In this document: positions 1-9,108 of the stretch, one piece after another | How the letters are laid out: each line of letters begins with the position of its first letter | Position numbering within the stretch: position 1 is the stretch's first letter | NCBI RefSeq assembly: GCF_900110125.1 | Contig: NZ_FOCN01000016.1 | Span: 1-64,000 of the forward strand | Direction: 5' to 3' | DNA: 64,000 nt | From: Cryobacterium luteum | Lineage (GTDB): Bacteria > Actinomycetota > Actinomycetes > Actinomycetales > Microbacteriaceae | Program-made: the position numbers and the translations under genes | The notes under the pieces: generated by a model | What the model was told of the DNA's origin: nothing | The model's database searches: none | What the model saw: the letters and a program-made list of their open reading frames with translations, nothing else

Positions 1-260
1 ATGCAGGCCCGCTCAATCTGCCGCGACGACGAGATCCCGCGGGCCGACGCGTAAATCCACACCGCCAACAACAGGTCGGGGTTATACCCCCCACGGCCCG
101 TGCCGCCGAGTTTGGTCTTGTCGTGCAAAGCGCTCGTGTCGAGCTGCTTCACGACATCGATCAGGAACCACGCGAGGTGATTCGTCGGCAACCAATCACG
201 CATATCCGGCGGTATCAGAAACGATTGATCACGATCCACCGGACGATAATTCAGGGCCAT
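1..260 (-). mobile_element. IS1182-like transposase, N-terminal fragment (runs off window)
   Basis: Reading leftward from an ATG at 260, the frame is open to the window edge and encodes about 86 residues. It begins MALNYRPVDRDQSFLIPPDM and contains WLPTNHLAWFLIDVV, GRGGYNPDLLLAVWIYA and SSRQIERAC. This is the N-terminal (DUF772) region of IS1182/IS5-superfamily transposases, which bind the element ends before the DDE domain. The catalytic part lies outside the window, so intactness cannot be judged. The element's terminal inverted repeat should lie between 261 and about 360, but it cannot be defined without the other end. Confidence 0.85.
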
Positions 261-470
261 AAACCATTTTCCCAGACCCCCCAAACACACCCCGCAACGA
301 CACGCACCCGAGCAAAATTCAATTCAGGAGCGATCCCATTAAGCAACAGGCTCTAGATCATGGGCCCGGCTTCCGAAGGTGGTCCCGGGGCGCCCAGGCA
401 GCACACTCCGAACGTCGGAACCTCGGCTAGGCTGCTCCCAACGCGCCCCCACCGCAGTGAAGGAGATTCA
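261..470. other. IS end and upstream region of the oxidoreductase gene
   Basis: This gap separates the transposase start codon from the flavoprotein ATG at 471. It should contain the outer end of the insertion element and the promoter of the flavoprotein. A ribosome-binding site AGGAG lies at 461-465. No gene is supported here: the open frames are shadows of the transposase or an extension of the flavoprotein frame. Confidence 0.5.
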
Positions 471-1958
471 ATGTCGAGTCAGAGTTACGACGTCATCGTG
501 ATCGGCGGCGGCGCTGTCGGGGAGAACGTCGCGGACCGCACCAGCCAGGGCGACCTGAGCACGGTCGTCGTCGAAAGCGACCTGGTGGGCGGTGAGTGTT
601 CGTACTGGGCCTGCATGCCATCGAAGGCTCTGCTGCGCAGCGGCGCCGCCCTCGCCGCAGCCCGGCGGGTGCCGGGCGCCGCCGAAGCTGTCAGCGGAAC
701 CGTTGATGCCCGCGCCGCCCTCCGCCAGCGCGACTCCATTGCCAGCCATTGGAAGGACGACGGCCAGGCGAAATGGCTCGACTCGGCCGGCATCGCCCTC
801 GTGCGCGGCCACGCCCGCCTCACCGGTGTCAAAGAAGTCACCGTGACCGCAGCGGATGGCGCGGTGACCGTTCTCACGGCCACCCACGCCGTCGTCGTCA
901 GCACCGGATCGGCGGCGCTGCTGCCCGACATCGACGGCCTCCGGGCGGTCAACCCGTGGACCAGCCGCGAGGCCACGAGCGCCCAGCAGATTCCACCGCG
1001 CCTCGCGGTGATCGGCGGCGGCGTCGTCGCCGCCGAGATGGCCGCCGCCTACGCCTCGCTCGGCTCGGCGGTGACCGTCATCGCCCGCAGCCCCCTGCTC
1101 GGCGGGCAGGAACCTTTCGCCGGTGAACTCGTCACCGCCGCGCTCGAGGAGAACGGGGTGACCGTGCTCATCGGCCGCTCTACCACCACAGCGCACCGCG
1201 AACACGACGGCACGGTCACCCTCGCTCTCGATGACGCAAGCACCGTCACGGCCGATCAGGTGCTCGTGGCCATCGGTCGCACAGCGCGCACCGACGATCT
1301 CGGCCTCGATACGGTCGGACTCGGTGCCGGCGACTGGCTCGACGTGGACGATACCCTGCTCGTGCAGGGCGACTCCCCCGACCTCGCCGGCGACTGGCTC
1401 TACGCCACCGGCGACGTCAACCACCGGGCCCTCCTTACCCACCAGGGCAAATACCAGGCGCGGGCCGCCGGCGATGCGATCGTCACCCGGGCGGCCGGCC
1501 GACCGGTCGACGATACACCGTGGGGCGCCCACGTCGCGACCGCCGACCACGCCGCCGTTCCGCAGGTGACCTTCACCGACCCGCAAGTCGCCTCGGTGGG
1601 GCACACCGCCGCATCCGCGGTGAAGGCAGGGTTTCGCATCCGTATTCTCGATTACGATCTCGCCAACCTGGGCGGCGCGTCGGTGCTCGCCGTCGGCTAC
1701 GTCGGCAAGGCCCGGGCGATCGTCGACCTCGACCGGGAAGTGCTGCTCGGCGTCACCTTCGTGGGCCAGGACGTCGCCGAACTGCTGCACTCCGCCACGG
1801 TCGCCATCGTCGGCGAGGTGCCGATCAATCGGCTCTGGCACGCGGTGCCGAGCTACCCGACGCTCACCGAGGTATGGCTGCGCCTGCTCGAGGCGTACGG
1901 TCGCCCCGGGTTCACCGATAACGACACCGACACCGACACCGACGAAGAATTAGGCTGA
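471..1958 (+). CDS. FAD-dependent pyridine nucleotide-disulfide oxidoreductase
   Basis: A 495-residue flavoprotein of the lipoamide dehydrogenase/mercuric reductase class, predicted to pass electrons from NAD(P)H through FAD to a disulfide or metal substrate in the cytoplasm. The FAD-binding GGGAVGEN lies at residues 12-19. The redox pair is C43 and C48 in GGECSYWACMPSK, with SYWA replacing the classical LNVG. A second dinucleotide motif (IGGGVVAAEM) lies near 180, and a C-terminal HAVPSYPTLTE resembles the His/Glu dyad of the dimer partner. The ATG at 471 is chosen because AGGAG ends 5 bases upstream; an in-frame ATG at 360 has no such site. The protein ends in an acidic DTDTDTDEE tail. Substrate is unknown. 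Confidence 0.9.
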   Translation: MSSQSYDVIVIGGGAVGENVADRTSQGDLSTVVVESDLVGGECSYWACMPSKALLRSGAALAAARRVPGAAEAVSGTVDARAALRQRDSIASHWKDDGQAKWLDSAGIALVRGHARLTGVKEVTVTAADGAVTVLTATHAVVVSTGSAALLPDIDGLRAVNPWTSREATSAQQIPPRLAVIGGGVVAAEMAAAYASLGSAVTVIARSPLLGGQEPFAGELVTAALEENGVTVLIGRSTTTAHREHDGTVTLALDDASTVTADQVLVAIGRTARTDDLGLDTVGLGAGDWLDVDDTLLVQGDSPDLAGDWLYATGDVNHRALLTHQGKYQARAAGDAIVTRAAGRPVDDTPWGAHVATADHAAVPQVTFTDPQVASVGHTAASAVKAGFRIRILDYDLANLGGASVLAVGYVGKARAIVDLDREVLLGVTFVGQDVAELLHSATVAIVGEVPINRLWHAVPSYPTLTEVWLRLLEAYGRPGFTDNDTDTDTDEELG

Positions 1959-1962
1959 CCGG

Positions 1963-2322
1963 ATGCGACGTATCCTCTTCGATTCGCCGCTGAGCCGGGC
2001 CGGCTACCTCTACGCGACGGCGGTCGGGCTGGTCTGGGGCTCGATCTGGAGCACCGGCCGCGTCGAAAAACGGGCCGGCCTGTTCGTCTTTCGCGGCATG
2101 CCACCGTGGACCTTTGGGCGCGGCGGCTCCTGCGTTGGCGGCTGCTACCTCACCAACCAGAACGTCACGGCGACCGTGCTCGAGCACGAGGCCGTGCACA
2201 AACGCCAGTGGCAACGGTTCGGCCTGGTCTTTCCGCTGCTCTACGCGCTCGCCGGGCGCAGCCCCCTGAACAACCGCTTCGAAATCGAGGCGGGCCTGAA
2301 AAAGGGCGGGTACATCCGCTAG
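1963..2322 (+). CDS. Small HExxH-motif conserved protein, putative metalloprotein
   Basis: A 119-residue protein starting 4 bases after the flavoprotein stop, so probably co-transcribed. It has a short hydrophobic stretch (about residues 14-30), a glycine-rich patch with two cysteines (GGSCVGGC, 55-61), and HEAVH at 75-79, the HExxH zinc-ligand pattern of metallopeptidases. FEIEAG about 27 residues later could supply the third (Glu) ligand. Similar short proteins are common in Microbacteriaceae as hypotheticals. A protease role is inferred from the motif alone, and the usual family is much longer. Confidence 0.7.
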   Translation: MRRILFDSPLSRAGYLYATAVGLVWGSIWSTGRVEKRAGLFVFRGMPPWTFGRGGSCVGGCYLTNQNVTATVLEHEAVHKRQWQRFGLVFPLLYALAGRSPLNNRFEIEAGLKKGGYIR

Positions 2323-2438
2323 CTCAAGCCAGCGTGGTTCGAGATCGCACCGCCGACACCGGCGAGGGGTCGCAAATCGTCCCAGAGCGTCCCTGGAACG
2401 AGCGAATTGCGCCCCCTCCAGGGAAGCAGCTGACACAC

Positions 2439-2470
2439 AACCGCCCGGCCTGCGAACAGGCCGGGCGGTT
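2439..2470 (-). terminator. Strong hairpin terminator after katA
   Basis: A perfect 14-bp stem (AACCGCCCGGCCTG, loop CGAA, then its complement) lies between the convergent ends of the HExxH gene (stop 2322) and katA (stop 2489). AA/TT flanks allow it to work on both strands. It sits 18 bases downstream of the katA stop. Confidence 0.8.
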
Positions 2471-2488
2471 CTGGTTAGGCGGTAAGTA

Positions 2489-3979
2489 CTACTGCGCGGC
2501 GATGTACTCGGCGTCGACCGCGGCAGCCGCGGCGAAGACGGCGAGGTTGGCGCGCAGCTTGGCGCCGAGGTCGGCGTCCACGCTGGTCCAGTAGCCGATG
2601 GCTCGCTCGGTGACCTCGGGCCGGGTCACTCCGCTGATGGCACCGGTGATGGTGTCGAGAAAACGCGCCTTCTGGGCGTCGTCGTAGACCTCGCGGTACA
2701 GCGTTCCGGCCTGGCCGAAGTCGTCGTCTTCACTGCGCAGGGTGGCGGCGGCACGCAGCAGCGAACCGTCATTCTCCCACGAGCCCTCGCCCGCGGCGGC
2801 GGGGTCGGCGACCGGGCCGCCGAGGGAGTTCGGCGCGTAGTTCGGCTGGCTCGGTGCGTTGTAGTGGTGACGCTGCGCGCCGTCCTGCGAGTAGTTGTTC
2901 AGCGGGCTGATCGGTGCGTTGACCGGCAGCTGGGTGAAGTTGGTGCCCACACGATAGCGCTGTGCGTCGGGGTAGGAGAAGATGCGCGCCATGAGCATCT
3001 TGTCGGGGCTCGCCGCGATGCCGGGCACGAAGTTGGCGGGCGAGAACGCCGACTGCTCGATCTCGGCGAAGAAGTTGTCGGGGTTGCGGTTGAGCGTGTG
3101 GGTGCCGACCGGGATGAGCGGGAAGTCGGCGTGCGGCCAGACCTTGGTGACGTCGAACGGGTTGAACCGGTAGGTGTTGCCCTGCTCGTACGGCATGACC
3201 TGCACCGAGACGTTCCAGGACGGGAAGTTGCCGGCGGCGATCGCGTCGGACAGGTCGCGACGGTAGTAGTCGGCATCCGCGCCGGCGATGAGCTCGGCTT
3301 CTGATCCCTCCATCTCGACGTTGCCCTGGTTGGATTCGAAGTGGTACTTCACCCAGAAGCGCGAGCCTTCGGCGTTGATCCACTGGTAGGTGTGCGAGCC
3401 GAAGCCGGGCATTTCACGCCAGGAGCGCGGCAGGCCGCGGTCGCCCATGAGGTAGGTGACCTGGTGGGCCGACTCCGGGGAGAGGGTCCAGAAGTCCCAC
3501 TGCATGGTCGCGTCGCGCAGGCCCGTGCCCGGCAGGCGCTTCTGCGAGTGGATGAAGTCGGGGAATTTGATGCCGTCGCGGATGAAGAACACCGGGGTGT
3601 TGTTGCCGACGATGTCGTAGTTGCCCTCGCTGGTGTAGAACTTCACCGAGAAGCCGCGCACGTCGCGCCAGGTGTCGGGGCTGCCCTGCTCGCCGGCGAC
3701 GCTGGAGAAGCGCTGCAGGGTGGGGGTGACGGTACCCGGCTGGAACACGGCCGCGCGGGTGTATTTCGAGACGTCGCCGGTGACGACGAACTCGCCGTGC
3801 GCTCCACCGCCCTTGGCGTGCACGATGCGCTCCGGAATGCGCTCGCGGTTGAACTGGGCGAGCTTTTCGACCAGGTAACGGTCGTGCAGCGCGGTGACGC
3901 CGTTGTCGCCGACGGTGAGGGAGTGTGCGTCGCTGGCGACGGGGGTACCCGTCTGGTCGGTAGTGGGTTTGATAGTCAT
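2489..3979 (-). CDS. katA: Monofunctional haem catalase
   Basis: A 496-residue clade-type small-subunit catalase that dismutates hydrogen peroxide to water and oxygen in the cytoplasm. The active-site block [14 protein letters not shown] places the distal His at H54. [20 protein letters not shown] carries the catalytic Asn, and [12 protein letters not shown] near residue 335 carries the proximal haem Tyr. Length matches the family (about 480-500). The ATG at 3979 has AAGGAG 7 bases upstream; an in-frame ATG at 4003 lies upstream of that site and is not used here. The gene follows the Fur-family regulator by 45 bp on the same strand, the usual furA-katA arrangement for peroxide control. Confidence 0.97.
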   Translation of the reverse strand: MTIKPTTDQTGTPVASDAHSLTVGDNGVTALHDRYLVEKLAQFNRERIPERIVHAKGGGAHGEFVVTGDVSKYTRAAVFQPGTVTPTLQRFSSVAGEQGSPDTWRDVRGFSVKFYTSEGNYDIVGNNTPVFFIRDGIKFPDFIHSQKRLPGTGLRDATMQWDFWTLSPESAHQVTYLMGDRGLPRSWREMPGFGSHTYQWINAEGSRFWVKYHFESNQGNVEMEGSEAELIAGADADYYRRDLSDAIAAGNFPSWNVSVQVMPYEQGNTYRFNPFDVTKVWPHADFPLIPVGTHTLNRNPDNFFAEIEQSAFSPANFVPGIAASPDKMLMARIFSYPDAQRYRVGTNFTQLPVNAPISPLNNYSQDGAQRHHYNAPSQPNYAPNSLGGPVADPAAAGEGSWENDGSLLRAAATLRSEDDDFGQAGTLYREVYDDAQKARFLDTITGAISGVTRPEVTERAIGYWTSVDADLGAKLRANLAVFAAAAAVDAEYIAAQ

Positions 3980-4024
3980 GGTGCTCCTTATTGTGAACAG
4001 CAACGCGAGGTTGACGGAGGAAGT

Positions 4025-4525
4025 TTAGGGGTGGGAGGTTTCCAGCTGGCTTGCGGTCTCGAGCTGGCACTGCACGCACAGGCCCCAGTAGGTGACCTCG
4101 GCGGCGCGCACGTCGAAACCGAGGGCATCCGCCGGTTCGAGGCAGGGGGCGTGGCCGACCGCGCAGTCCACATCGTGTACCGCGTGGCAACGAGTGCACA
4201 CGATGTGGTGGTGATTGTCACCGACCCGGCGTTCGAACAGCGCCGGCGAGCCGGCCGGTTCAATCTTGCGCACGAGCCCGGCGCTGCCGAACGAGGCAAG
4301 CACCCCATAGACCGCCTGCAGCGAGGTGCCGGGCAGGCCGGCGTGCACCACGCCGAACAGCGCGTCGGCGTTGGAGTGCGGCGCGGCGGTGAGGGCACGC
4401 AGCACGGCCAGACGCGGCGCGGTCACCTTGAGACCGGCCGATCGGATGATGCCGGCCAACGACTCGGAGTCGGCCGCGGCCAGGCCAGGGCCTGCGTGGT
4501 CGCTGCTCGAATCAATCGTTGTCAT
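4025..4525 (-). CDS. furA: Fur/PerR-family metalloregulator of catalase
   Basis: A 166-residue Fur-superfamily repressor. A winged helix (about 25-95, with GLKVTAPRLAVLRAL and SLQAVYGVLASF) is followed by the dimer/metal domain HHHIVCTRCHAVHDVDC and a second CxxC (CVQC) near the C-terminus, giving a structural zinc site. It is promoter-proximal to katA with only a 45-bp gap, so it probably represses itself and katA until peroxide or metal loss inactivates it. Context favours a PerR/FurA-type peroxide sensor over an iron-uptake Fur; ligand specificity cannot be read from sequence. Confidence 0.92.
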   Translation of the reverse strand: MTTIDSSSDHAGPGLAAADSESLAGIIRSAGLKVTAPRLAVLRALTAAPHSNADALFGVVHAGLPGTSLQAVYGVLASFGSAGLVRKIEPAGSPALFERRVGDNHHHIVCTRCHAVHDVDCAVGHAPCLEPADALGFDVRAAEVTYWGLCVQCQLETASQLETSHP

Positions 4526-4541
4526 GCTTCGACCCTAGCAG

Positions 4542-4564
4542 TTGTTTTGATTAATTCAAAACAA
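4542..4564. promoter_or_regulatory. Perfect inverted repeat, candidate FurA operator
   Basis: TTGTTTTGA, 5-base spacer TTAAT, then TCAAAACAA: a perfect 9+9 inverted repeat of A/T-rich character in G+C-rich surroundings. It is centred about 28 bp upstream of the furA start and 66 bp upstream of the mmpL-like start on the other strand. Fur-family boxes are A/T-rich interrupted palindromes of this size. It could control both divergent transcripts. Confidence 0.7.
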
Positions 4565-4630
4565 TTCCGCAGCCTGAGCCGGGGAGACTTTAGCTAGCTA
4601 GGATAGCGAGCACAAAGTTCTGGAGGAACT

Positions 4631-6688
4631 GTGCTCGCGATCACCCGCTTCATCACCGGCAAACGCACCGCGTGGGCGGTGTTGCTCGGCACCGTCATTG
4701 CCGTCGGGCTGCTGTTCACCCTGCTGCCGGCCAACGAATCCGAGGATTTTCCCGCCGCCGGTCTGCCGAAAACCAGCCAGGCCGCCCAGGTCACCGAGCT
4801 GCTCGCCGAGTTTCCCTCGGCCGACCAGACCGCCGCGATCGTGGTCTGGAGCCGGGACGGCGCCGAACTGACCGCGGGCGATCGCACCGCGATCACCGCC
4901 GCGGCTGAACAGCTCGGCGCCGCGTCGATCGCGCCGCGCGCCGCGACGCCGCAGTTCAGCGACGACGGCGAGGCCTCGCTGAGCGTGATGCCGCTGGAGG
5001 CGCTCGGGGCGACCGCCGACATCGAGAATACGGCCACCGACATCCGTCGGACGGCATCGGGCGGGCTGCCGAACGGGCTGACCGCCTACGTCACCGGGCC
5101 GGTCGGGTTTCAGGCCGACATCACCAATGCCTTCGCCGGAGCCGACTTTCGCCTGCTGCTGGTGACCGTCATCGTGGTCGCCGTGCTGCTCATCGTGACC
5201 TACCGCAGCCCCGTGCTCTGGATCGTGCCGCTCGTCGTGGTCGGGCTCGCCGACGGCCTCGCCGGCAAAGTGGCCGGCGCGCTGGCCGAACCACTCGGTT
5301 TCGCCCTCGACGCCTCGATCTCCGGCATCCTCTCTGTGCTGGTGTTCGGTGCCGGCACCAACTATGCGCTGCTGCTGGTGGCCCGCTACCGCGAAGAACT
5401 GCTACACACCGAGAGCCGCAATGTGGCGATGCGCACCGCGGTGACGAGCGCCGGCCCGGCCATCGCGGCCAGCGGCGGCACCGTCGCGCTGAGCCTCGCC
5501 ACCCTGGTCTTCGCCGAACTCGCCGGCAACCGCGCGCTCGGCATCGCCTGCGCGATCGGCGTGATCATCGCCATTCTGTTCGCCCTGCTCGTGTTGCCGG
5601 CCGCCCTCGTGGTGTGCGGGCGTGGCCTGTTCTGGCCGTTCATTCCCCGCGTGCAGGCCGAAGCCGCCGCCCCGCGCGCCGGCTTCTGGACCAGGCTCGG
5701 TCGGGGCGTGGCCCGGCACCCGGCGATCATCACAACCGTGTCGGTGCTCGCGATCGGTTCGCTCGCGTTCGGGCTGAACGGCGCCGCGGTGGGATTGTCG
5801 CAGGCAGACCAGTTGCTCGGCAACCCGGAGTCGGTCGTGGCGCAGAAAATTGTGGACGAGTCGTTTTCGGCGGGGCTGACCAGCCAGACGGTCGTGCTCG
5901 CTCCGGATGCGGCATCCGCTGACGCCGTAGCTGTTGCCCTCGCGACCCCCGGGGTGACCGCGGCGGTCGCCGGTGAGAACGCCGGCGGGCTCACCCGCAT
6001 TGACGTCACCCTCGACAGTGAACCGGGCAGCGACGAGACCTTCGATACGATCGCCGCGCTGCGCACCGACTTGGCGGATGCCCCGGCTGCGGTTTCGCAG
6101 TCGCTGGTCGGCGGCAGCGATGCCACGGCCCTCGACACGAAGACGAGCGCCGAGCGCGACCAGGCCCTGATCCTGCCGCTCATTCTGGGCATCGTCTTTC
6201 TGATTCTGGCGCTGCTGCTGCGCTCGCTCGTGGCGCCGGTGTTGCTCATAGCGACCGTGCTCGGTACCTTCTTCGCGAGCCTCGGCGCGTCGAACCTGAT
6301 CTTTCAGAATCTGCTCGGCTTCGCGGCGTTCGACACCAACGTCGTGTTGTTCTCGTTTCTGTTCCTGGTGGCGCTCGGCGTGGATTACAACATCTTCCTG
6401 ACCACCCGGGCCCGCGAAGAGGCCCGGCGTTACGGCACCCGGGAGGGCATGGTGCGGGCACTGTCGTCGACCGGCGCGGTGATCACGAGCGCCGGAATTC
6501 TGATCGCGGCGGTGTTCGCCGTGCTCGGGGTGCTGCCCGTCGTAGCGCTCACCCAGATCGGGGTGATCGTCTGCATTGGCGTGCTGCTCGACACCCTGGT
6601 CGTGCGCACCGTACTTGTGCCCGCCCTGGTCTTTCTGATCGACGACCGATTCTGGTGGCCGTCCCGGCCGGTTTCGACGCGCGGCTAG
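4631..6688 (+). CDS. MMPL-family RND transporter
   Basis: A 685-residue integral membrane protein with the duplicated RND plan: N-terminal helix (about 11-30), periplasmic loop, a block of about five helices (170-330), a second loop (380-510) and a second helix block (520-670). The paired MMPL signatures GAGTNYALLLVARYREEL and GVDYNIFLTTRAREEA are visible. Such proteins export lipids, drugs or hydrophobic compounds using proton motive force. It starts with GTG at 4631, preceded by GGAGGA. It is divergent from furA-katA and shares that promoter region. Substrate is unknown; being short, it is the simple MmpL type without long extensions. Confidence 0.9.
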   Translation: MLAITRFITGKRTAWAVLLGTVIAVGLLFTLLPANESEDFPAAGLPKTSQAAQVTELLAEFPSADQTAAIVVWSRDGAELTAGDRTAITAAAEQLGAASIAPRAATPQFSDDGEASLSVMPLEALGATADIENTATDIRRTASGGLPNGLTAYVTGPVGFQADITNAFAGADFRLLLVTVIVVAVLLIVTYRSPVLWIVPLVVVGLADGLAGKVAGALAEPLGFALDASISGILSVLVFGAGTNYALLLVARYREELLHTESRNVAMRTAVTSAGPAIAASGGTVALSLATLVFAELAGNRALGIACAIGVIIAILFALLVLPAALVVCGRGLFWPFIPRVQAEAAAPRAGFWTRLGRGVARHPAIITTVSVLAIGSLAFGLNGAAVGLSQADQLLGNPESVVAQKIVDESFSAGLTSQTVVLAPDAASADAVAVALATPGVTAAVAGENAGGLTRIDVTLDSEPGSDETFDTIAALRTDLADAPAAVSQSLVGGSDATALDTKTSAERDQALILPLILGIVFLILALLLRSLVAPVLLIATVLGTFFASLGASNLIFQNLLGFAAFDTNVVLFSFLFLVALGVDYNIFLTTRAREEARRYGTREGMVRALSSTGAVITSAGILIAAVFAVLGVLPVVALTQIGVIVCIGVLLDTLVVRTVLVPALVFLIDDRFWWPSRPVSTRG

Positions 6689-6732
6689 CGGGCCCGCCAG
6701 AACCGGCCCGCCACAAGCCAACCCGCCACAAC

Positions 6733-8163
6733 CTAGGCAGGCTCGGGCGGCACCCTGTCCTGCCAGCGGATGCGCCGCTCCAGCTGCGCTCCGAGCGCGA
6801 GCAGGGTGGCCTCGCCGCCCGGCCGGCCGATGAGCTGCACGCCCATCGGCAGGCCGTTCTCGGTCTGGTGCACCGGGAGCACGATGGCCGGCAGGCCGCT
6901 CACGTTGATCATCGAGGTGAACGGCGTGTACTGCACCTGCTGGGCGAAGTTGGCCTCGGCGTCGTCGGCGTCGTACCAGCCGACCGGACGCGGAGTGAGC
7001 GCCATGGCCGGGGTCAGCACGGCATCGAATTTTGACAGTTGGCGAATGAACGAGCGCTCGAACGCCGTCAGCGCGGCGAGCGCCTCGGCGAGGTCCCGGG
7101 CGCTGAGGGCGCGACCGCGGGCGAGCAGCCACTGGGTCAGCGGTTCAAGCAGGGCGATCTGGGCGTCGGTGTCGGCGGGGATGGTCGCCGCCCCGGCCTG
7201 CCAGAGGGCCCGGAACGCGGGCACGTAGCTCGGGTCGGGCTTGAGGGCCGTCTCCTCGAGCCCATGCTGCAGCGCGGCAAACCCGGCCACGGCCAGGTCG
7301 AGGGCGGCCTGTGCTTCCGGGGCGATCGTAATGTCATAAGCGTCGTCCCAGGCCGAGGTGGTCATCACGCCGAGCTGAAAACGGCCCTCGCCGCGGACTG
7401 CCGCCGCCAGCAGCGGCGTCTCGTCGCCGGGGGCGCGCAGGGCGTAGTGGTGGTCGGGGTGACCGTCTCGCGGCGCGATCATGGCGTCGAGCAGCAGCGC
7501 GGCATCCGCTACCGTGCGGGCGAGCGGACCGCCGACGGCCAGCCCGCCGAGCTTGTCGATGCCGGAAGCGGACGGCACCCGCCCACGGCCGGGCTTGAGC
7601 CCGACCAGCCCGCAGGCGGCGGCGGGAATGCGAATCGACCCGCCGCCGTCGGAGCCCGGCGCGAACGGCAGCAGGCGTGCGGCGACCGCGACGGCAGCGC
7701 CGCCGCTCGAGCCGCCGGCCCCGAGCGCAAGGTTCCACGGGGTGCGCGCCGGCGGGGCGGCGAGACTTTCGGTGTAGGAAGCGAGCCCGAATTCTGGGGT
7801 GTTGGTCTTGCCGAGGCTGACCCCGCCGGCGTCATCGAGCGCCTGCACGAGGTCGTCCGACTCGTCGGGCACGAAGCCCTCGAACAGCCGCGACCCGAAC
7901 CCGACTGGCACCCCGGCGCGCAGGTACAGGTCTTTGTCGGCGAACGGGAGGCCCCAGAGCGGCGCGGTACGCGGCATCCGCTCTTCGACGTAGCGCGCGC
8001 GGGCGCGGGCGGCGTGCGTGGTCACGGTGACGAACGCGCCGAGGGCCGGATTGAACTTTTCGATGCGCGCAAGGTAGTGCTCCGTGAGCTCGCTCGGACT
8101 GATCTCGCGGTTCTGCAGGGCCTGCCATTGTTCCAGGGCGGTCAGTTCGTGTGGATCAGCCAT
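6733..8163 (-). CDS. Amidase signature-family hydrolase
   Basis: A 476-residue cytoplasmic hydrolase of the amidase signature family, cleaving carboxamide bonds. The Ser-cisSer-Lys triad is visible: K77 in LPFADKDLY, the Ser of GGSSGG at 152-153 and the nucleophile S176 in SDGGGSIRIPAAACGLVG. It lacks the extra glutamine-channel features of GatA and no gatB/gatC is nearby, so a role in tRNA amidation is unlikely. Substrate is unknown. It stands alone between convergent and divergent neighbours. Confidence 0.9.
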   Translation of the reverse strand: MADPHELTALEQWQALQNREISPSELTEHYLARIEKFNPALGAFVTVTTHAARARARYVEERMPRTAPLWGLPFADKDLYLRAGVPVGFGSRLFEGFVPDESDDLVQALDDAGGVSLGKTNTPEFGLASYTESLAAPPARTPWNLALGAGGSSGGAAVAVAARLLPFAPGSDGGGSIRIPAAACGLVGLKPGRGRVPSASGIDKLGGLAVGGPLARTVADAALLLDAMIAPRDGHPDHHYALRAPGDETPLLAAAVRGEGRFQLGVMTTSAWDDAYDITIAPEAQAALDLAVAGFAALQHGLEETALKPDPSYVPAFRALWQAGAATIPADTDAQIALLEPLTQWLLARGRALSARDLAEALAALTAFERSFIRQLSKFDAVLTPAMALTPRPVGWYDADDAEANFAQQVQYTPFTSMINVSGLPAIVLPVHQTENGLPMGVQLIGRPGGEATLLALGAQLERRIRWQDRVPPEPA

Positions 8164-8240
8164 GTGCCGAGCCTAGTTCGACCCGGCGCGGCGACCGGCC
8201 ACCTCTGGTGATGCACGTCCGGGGCGGCTAGCCTCGAGCC

Positions 8241-9056
8241 ATGGCCAGCGCTTTGTACAATCCCATCGGCACCACCGCGCTCATCACCGGCGCGTCGAGC
8301 GGACTCGGCGTCGGGTACGCCCACGAGCTCGCCCAGCGCGGCGCAGATTTGGTGCTCGTCGCCCGCCGGCAGGCCCGCCTCGAAGCCCTCGCGGTGGACC
8401 TCGCCGAGAAATACGGCACCGTCTCGACGGTCATCCCCCTCGACCTCAGCACAGCGGATGCCGTGCCCGAGCTGGTCAGCGACCTGCGCGAGCGCGCGAT
8501 TACCATCGGCACGCTCGTGAACAATGCCGGCTTCGCGACCTTCGGCACGGTGCTCGACTCCGACGAGGAACGGGAACGCGAGCAGGTAGCCGTCAACGTG
8601 CACGCGCTGACCGCGCTGACCCACGCTTTTCTGCCCGACCTGGTCGAGACCGCGTCGCTGTACCCGCATACCGCGGCGCTCGTGAACCTCGCCAGCACGG
8701 CGGCGTTCCAGCCGGTGCCGCGCATGGCGGTCTACGGCGCGACCAAGGCCTACGTGCTCAGCTACACCGAAGCGGTCAGCTATGAAACGCGGGCGAGCGG
8801 CCTCAAGGTGACGGCGATCTGCCCGGGCCCGGCCGACACCGAATTCTTCGAGGTTGCCCAGACCAGCGGTGGCAAGAAGGGCACGCCGCTCACGGTCGAG
8901 GAGGTCATGCGCTCATCGTTCGCTGCGCTCGACCGGTCGGTGACGCCATCCGTGGTGCTGGTCGGCGCCCGCAACGCGCTGCTCGCCCGGGTCGCGAGCA
9001 TCTACCCCCGCCGGGCCGTGCTCAACGCGGTCGGTCGCCTGAACACGCCGCGCTGA
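8241..9056 (+). CDS. Short-chain dehydrogenase/reductase (SDR)
   Basis: A 271-residue classical SDR. The nucleotide-binding TGASSGLG lies at 16-23, NNAGF near 95, and the catalytic Tyr/Lys in VYGATKAYVLSYTE near 165; an upstream catalytic Ser is present in LASTAAF. The C-terminal part is longer than in minimal SDRs, as in the DltE/YqjQ-like subgroup. Predicted NAD(P)H-dependent oxidoreductase of the cytoplasm; substrate unknown. Transcribed alone. Confidence 0.88.
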   Translation: MASALYNPIGTTALITGASSGLGVGYAHELAQRGADLVLVARRQARLEALAVDLAEKYGTVSTVIPLDLSTADAVPELVSDLRERAITIGTLVNNAGFATFGTVLDSDEEREREQVAVNVHALTALTHAFLPDLVETASLYPHTAALVNLASTAAFQPVPRMAVYGATKAYVLSYTEAVSYETRASGLKVTAICPGPADTEFFEVAQTSGGKKGTPLTVEEVMRSSFAALDRSVTPSVVLVGARNALLARVASIYPRRAVLNAVGRLNTPR

Positions 9057-9108
9057 CCCGCGCTCGGGAGCCCGGCCCGGCCCCGCAACCGCTTGCGTTT
9101 GTGGGGCC

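Noticed and set aside
123-356. 77-codon plus-strand open frame at the left edge
   Set aside because: It lies opposite the transposase start and has no recognisable protein features or binding site.
468-1841. Long minus-strand open frame opposite the flavoprotein gene
   Set aside because: It is a composition-driven shadow; the plus strand carries clear FAD and redox motifs.
3341-4597. 418-codon plus-strand open frame across katA and furA
   Set aside because: Antisense to two well-supported genes; its [11 protein letters not shown] shows no domain.
5402-7132. 576-codon minus-strand open frame opposite the MMPL gene
   Set aside because: Arg/Gly-rich low-complexity [11 protein letters not shown], a typical shadow of a high-G+C gene.
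6733-8163. Amidase as GatA of the tRNA amidotransferase
   Set aside because: No gatB or gatC nearby and the motif set fits general amidases equally well.
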